From Clostridia bacterium (GTDB lineage Bacteria; Bacillota; Clostridia; Oscillospirales; Acutalibacteraceae), in the NCBI GenBank assembly GCA_017614275.1, contig JAGACE010000033.1, positions 1 through 15,793 of the forward strand: DNA of 15,793 nucleotides, in the 5' to 3' direction. Within the stretch, counting starts at the first letter, position 1; every line of letters begins with the position of its first letter. Made by a program: the position numbers and the translations under genes. Shown piece after piece: positions 14,332 to 15,793 of the stretch. Under the pieces are notes generated by a model, which made no database searches, was not told the origin of the DNA, and was given only the letters and a program-made list of their open reading frames with translations.

Positions 14332-14804
14332 TTTTAGGTTGTTCCGGAGTTTCTTCATTCTGATGGCGGTCCTTTCGGATTGCTCTGTCAGAATGGCGCT
14401 TCTTTCAAATTATGTTCTCTTTTCTGTTTTGTTTTGGAGAGGAATTTGAAATCAGCTCATTATTATGTTTTGACCGATTCCGCTTTCCTCTTCGAAAGCC
14501 TGGCCTTAAGAAATTCATTCTTTGATTTTACCGGGTCTCTTCCCTGATGTCAGTTTGTTCTGGATCGTTTTCCCGGCAGCGAATTAAAGGAACGCTCTCG
14601 AAGATTATTTGCGGGATACCTCTTCACTGTACATTGGAATCATTCCTTTCGCAGCACCTTTTTTGTTCCATTTTATTACATGGGACGGTGCCAGATACTT
14701 TTGAAGAAATTGAGAACTCTTAACACTTTTGTTTTTCAGGTTTTCGTTCAGCCGTTATGGCTGTTTGTTTTCCTGTAAGTGTGGTTCTTCTTTTCTTCGC
14801 CTTC

Positions 14805-14833
14805 ATATTATCATTGAAACGTACAAAAGTCAA
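14805..14833 (-). promoter_or_regulatory. Strong promoter of the giant ncRNA
   Basis: Minus strand: TTGACT (14828-14833), exactly 17 bases, TAATAT (14805-14810), the best sigma-A-like match in the window. The start is predicted near 14798. The upstream 60 bases are A/T-rich with A- and T-tracts, UP-element-like, which again points to strong, constitutive expression. Confidence 0.88.
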
Positions 14834-14889
14834 CGGTTTTATGCATGATTTTTATCGAATTTTTCAACTTTTCGGAAAAAATATGTGCA

Positions 14890-14901
14890 ATTTGTACAAA
14901 T
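14890..14901. promoter_or_regulatory. Perfect 12-base palindrome upstream of the ncRNA promoter
   Basis: ATTTGTACAAAT, within a cluster of GTAC/GTGC-centred words (TGTGCAA, TGTACGG, CGTACAAAA, and CGTACAAAAG beside the -35). It could be a regulator site about 60 bases upstream of the -35. The spacer between the pfkA terminator and the ncRNA promoter holds nothing else I recognise. Confidence 0.35.
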
Positions 14902-14921
14902 ATGTACGGTCAACTGCGTAC

Positions 14922-14949
14922 AAAAAAGCCCGGGAACGGTCCCGGGCTT
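14922..14949 (-). terminator. Intrinsic terminator of pfkA
   Basis: A 10-bp perfect stem AAGCCCGGGA/TCCCGGGCTT (14926-14935 with 14940-14949), 4-base loop, then T-rich minus-strand tail. The opposite side is also T-rich, so it may work both ways. It insulates the ncRNA from pfkA read-through. Confidence 0.92.
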
Positions 14950-14962
14950 CGATTTTTTGTGG

Positions 14963-15793
14963 TCAGATGGAGATCTCGTGCGCCATACGGTAGATGTCGA
15001 TGTCGATGGCCTTTTCCATCTGCAGGGCCTCTTCGATGTCGTAGTCCACGATGGTGTCGTTCCGGATGCAGACGACCCGGCTGGAACAGTTGTCCCGGAG
15101 CAGACGGGTGGCGTAGTTCCCCATCCGGGACGCCAGTACCCTGTCGTTGACCGTGGGTGATCCGCCGCGCTGGACGTGGCCGAGGATGGTGGCCCGGGAC
15201 TCGACGCCGGTCTCCTCCTCGATCTGCTTGGCCATGACGGTCGCGTCGCCGCAGCCCTCCGCGAAAATGATGATGAAGTGCTGCTTGCCGGTGGAGATGG
15301 TCTTCTTCATGCGCTCGACGACGTCGATGTCGAAGTCGTACTCGAATTCCGGGATCAGGATGCTGGTGGCACCGACGGCGATGCCGGAGTACAGGGCGAT
15401 GTACCCCGCCTTGCGTCCCATGACCTCGATGACAGAGCAGCGGCTGTGGGACTCGGTGGTGTCGCGCACCATGTCGACCATCTGCATGACGGTGTTGACC
15501 GCCGTGTCGAAACCGATGGTCAGGTCCGTACAGGAGATATCGTTGTCGATGGTGCCGGGGATGCCGACGCAGTTGATGCCTTTGTGGGAAAGCGCCTGGG
15601 CGCCGCGGAACGAGCCGTCACCGCCGATGACGACGACGCCTTCGATGCCGAGCCGCCGGCACATGTCCGCGGCCTTCTCCTGGCCCCGGTCGGTCATGAA
15701 TTCCATGCTCCGGGCCGTGCGCAGGACCGTGCCGCCCCGCTGGACGATGTTGGACACACTGCGGAGGTTCATTTCCGTGACGTCTCCGGACAT
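14963..15793 (-). CDS. pfkA: ATP-dependent 6-phosphofructokinase, C-terminal 276 residues (start outside window)
   Basis: Phosphofructokinase of the PfkA family phosphorylates fructose 6-phosphate at C1 in glycolysis. Visible: GGDGSFRGA (57-65), catalytic PGTIDND (79-85), GFDTAVNTV, MGRKAG (125-130), IIFAEG, and GHVQRGGSP (205-213). Glycine in GGDGS, rather than the aspartate of pyrophosphate-dependent enzymes, indicates ATP use. Family members are about 320 residues. The Met at the window edge aligns with the interior SGD/NGD region after the N-terminal ATP loop, so it is not the true start and about 40-45 residues lie to the right. The end is complete and followed by a strong terminator. 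Confidence 0.95.
   Translation of the reverse strand: MSGDVTEMNLRSVSNIVQRGGTVLRTARSMEFMTDRGQEKAADMCRRLGIEGVVVIGGDGSFRGAQALSHKGINCVGIPGTIDNDISCTDLTIGFDTAVNTVMQMVDMVRDTTESHSRCSVIEVMGRKAGYIALYSGIAVGATSILIPEFEYDFDIDVVERMKKTISTGKQHFIIIFAEGCGDATVMAKQIEEETGVESRATILGHVQRGGSPTVNDRVLASRMGNYATRLLRDNCSSRVVCIRNDTIVDYDIEEALQMEKAIDIDIYRMAHEISI

Larger units (their letters stand above)
13642..14798 (-). ncRNA. Putative giant structured non-coding RNA (about 1,150 nt)
   Basis: No credible reading frame on either strand, AT-rich against the GC-rich flanks, and bounded by a near-consensus promoter and an intrinsic terminator on the same strand. Minus-strand RNA is adenine-rich in linkers with G/C kept in helices. 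Helices seen (plus coordinates): nested 14723-14728/14777-14782, 14737-14740/14772-14775 and 14749-14753/14759-14763; 14654-14658/14687-14691 enclosing 14668-14671/14680-14683; 14531-14535/14572-14576 enclosing 14544-14547/14550-14553; 14482-14487/14494-14499; 9-bp 14403-14411/14443-14451 enclosing 14417-14420/14438-14441; 8-bp 14356-14363/14388-14395 enclosing a GAAA-capped hairpin at 14370-14379; 14179-14183/14208-14212 enclosing 14185-14189/14193-14197; 9-bp 14110-14118/14131-14139; 14004-14007/14029-14032 enclosing 14010-14014/14021-14025; 13954-13959/13967-13972; 13940-13944/13948-13952; 13695-13700/13707-13712. The style resembles GOLLD, ROOL and OLE RNAs; I cannot assign a class. Confidence 0.8.

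Noticed and set aside
13642..14798. Direct assignment of the ncRNA to GOLLD, ROOL or OLE
   Set aside because: I cannot recognise a diagnostic conserved segment by eye and the length exceeds what I expect for these classes, so only resemblance is claimed.
13680..14900. The AT-rich island as a decayed gene or transferred element
   Set aside because: No fragment of a protein family, transposase or terminal repeat is visible, and the abundance of nested inverted repeats between promoter and terminator fits RNA better than a pseudogene.
14757..14993. Plus-strand 78-codon frame and overlapping small frames near the ncRNA promoter
   Set aside because: They read through the promoter region and the pfkA terminator hairpin into the antisense of pfkA; no ribosome site or family likeness.
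1..15793. CRISPR arrays, tRNAs, rRNAs, insertion sequences or attachment sites
   Set aside because: No regular repeat-spacer pattern, cloverleaf with CCA-end, transposase frame or flanking duplication was seen.

Overview
The window comes from a GC-rich low-molecular-complexity-free stretch of chromosome that looks like an anaerobic Bacillota (Clostridia-type) genome. The evidence is the SufCBDSU iron-sulfur operon with a SufU scaffold, a methionine gamma-lyase-family gene attached to it, an ATP-type PfkA, strong Shine-Dalgarno sites and sigma-A-like promoters. I see no phage, IS element, tRNA, rRNA or CRISPR array. Species cannot be named from this sequence.

Layout. Positions 1-5443 (minus strand) hold sufC-sufB-sufD-sufS-sufU plus the first third of a PLP-dependent methionine gamma-lyase-family gene that runs off the left edge. 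One promoter at about 5500 drives this operon, and an IscR-type inverted repeat lies over its -10. Positions 5583-8121 (minus strand) hold a TetR regulator, an FGGY sugar kinase and a 55-residue two-helix membrane protein, closed by a strong terminator. Divergent from these, 8358-11101 (plus strand) holds a class III aminotransferase and a double-domain class II aldolase. The 236-base divergent spacer has two promoters, and each is followed directly by a copy of the same 16-base palindrome. This marks the five genes as one TetR-controlled catabolic module. The kinase plus aldolase suggests phosphorylation and retro-aldol cleavage of a sugar-like compound, and the aminotransferase suggests an amino group in the substrate or an intermediate. 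The actual substrate is unknown.

Positions 11195-13563 (minus strand) hold a membrane-anchored M28-type peptidase and a ten-helix EamA/DMT exporter, each with its own promoter. Positions 14963-15793 (minus strand) are the C-terminal part of pfkA, which continues past the right edge, with a strong terminator behind it.

The most unusual part is 13642-14798. It is an AT-rich island of almost 1.2 kb with no credible gene, in a genome that is otherwise densely coding and GC-rich. On the minus strand it starts with a near-consensus promoter (TTGACT, 17 bases, TAATAT) and ends in a textbook intrinsic terminator. Between them is an adenine-rich sequence packed with inverted repeats, many nested, including a GNRA-capped hairpin and several 6-9 bp perfect helices. 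I interpret it as a free-standing giant structured non-coding RNA of about 1,150 nt. It resembles the GOLLD, ROOL and OLE RNAs in style, but I cannot match it to any of them by eye.
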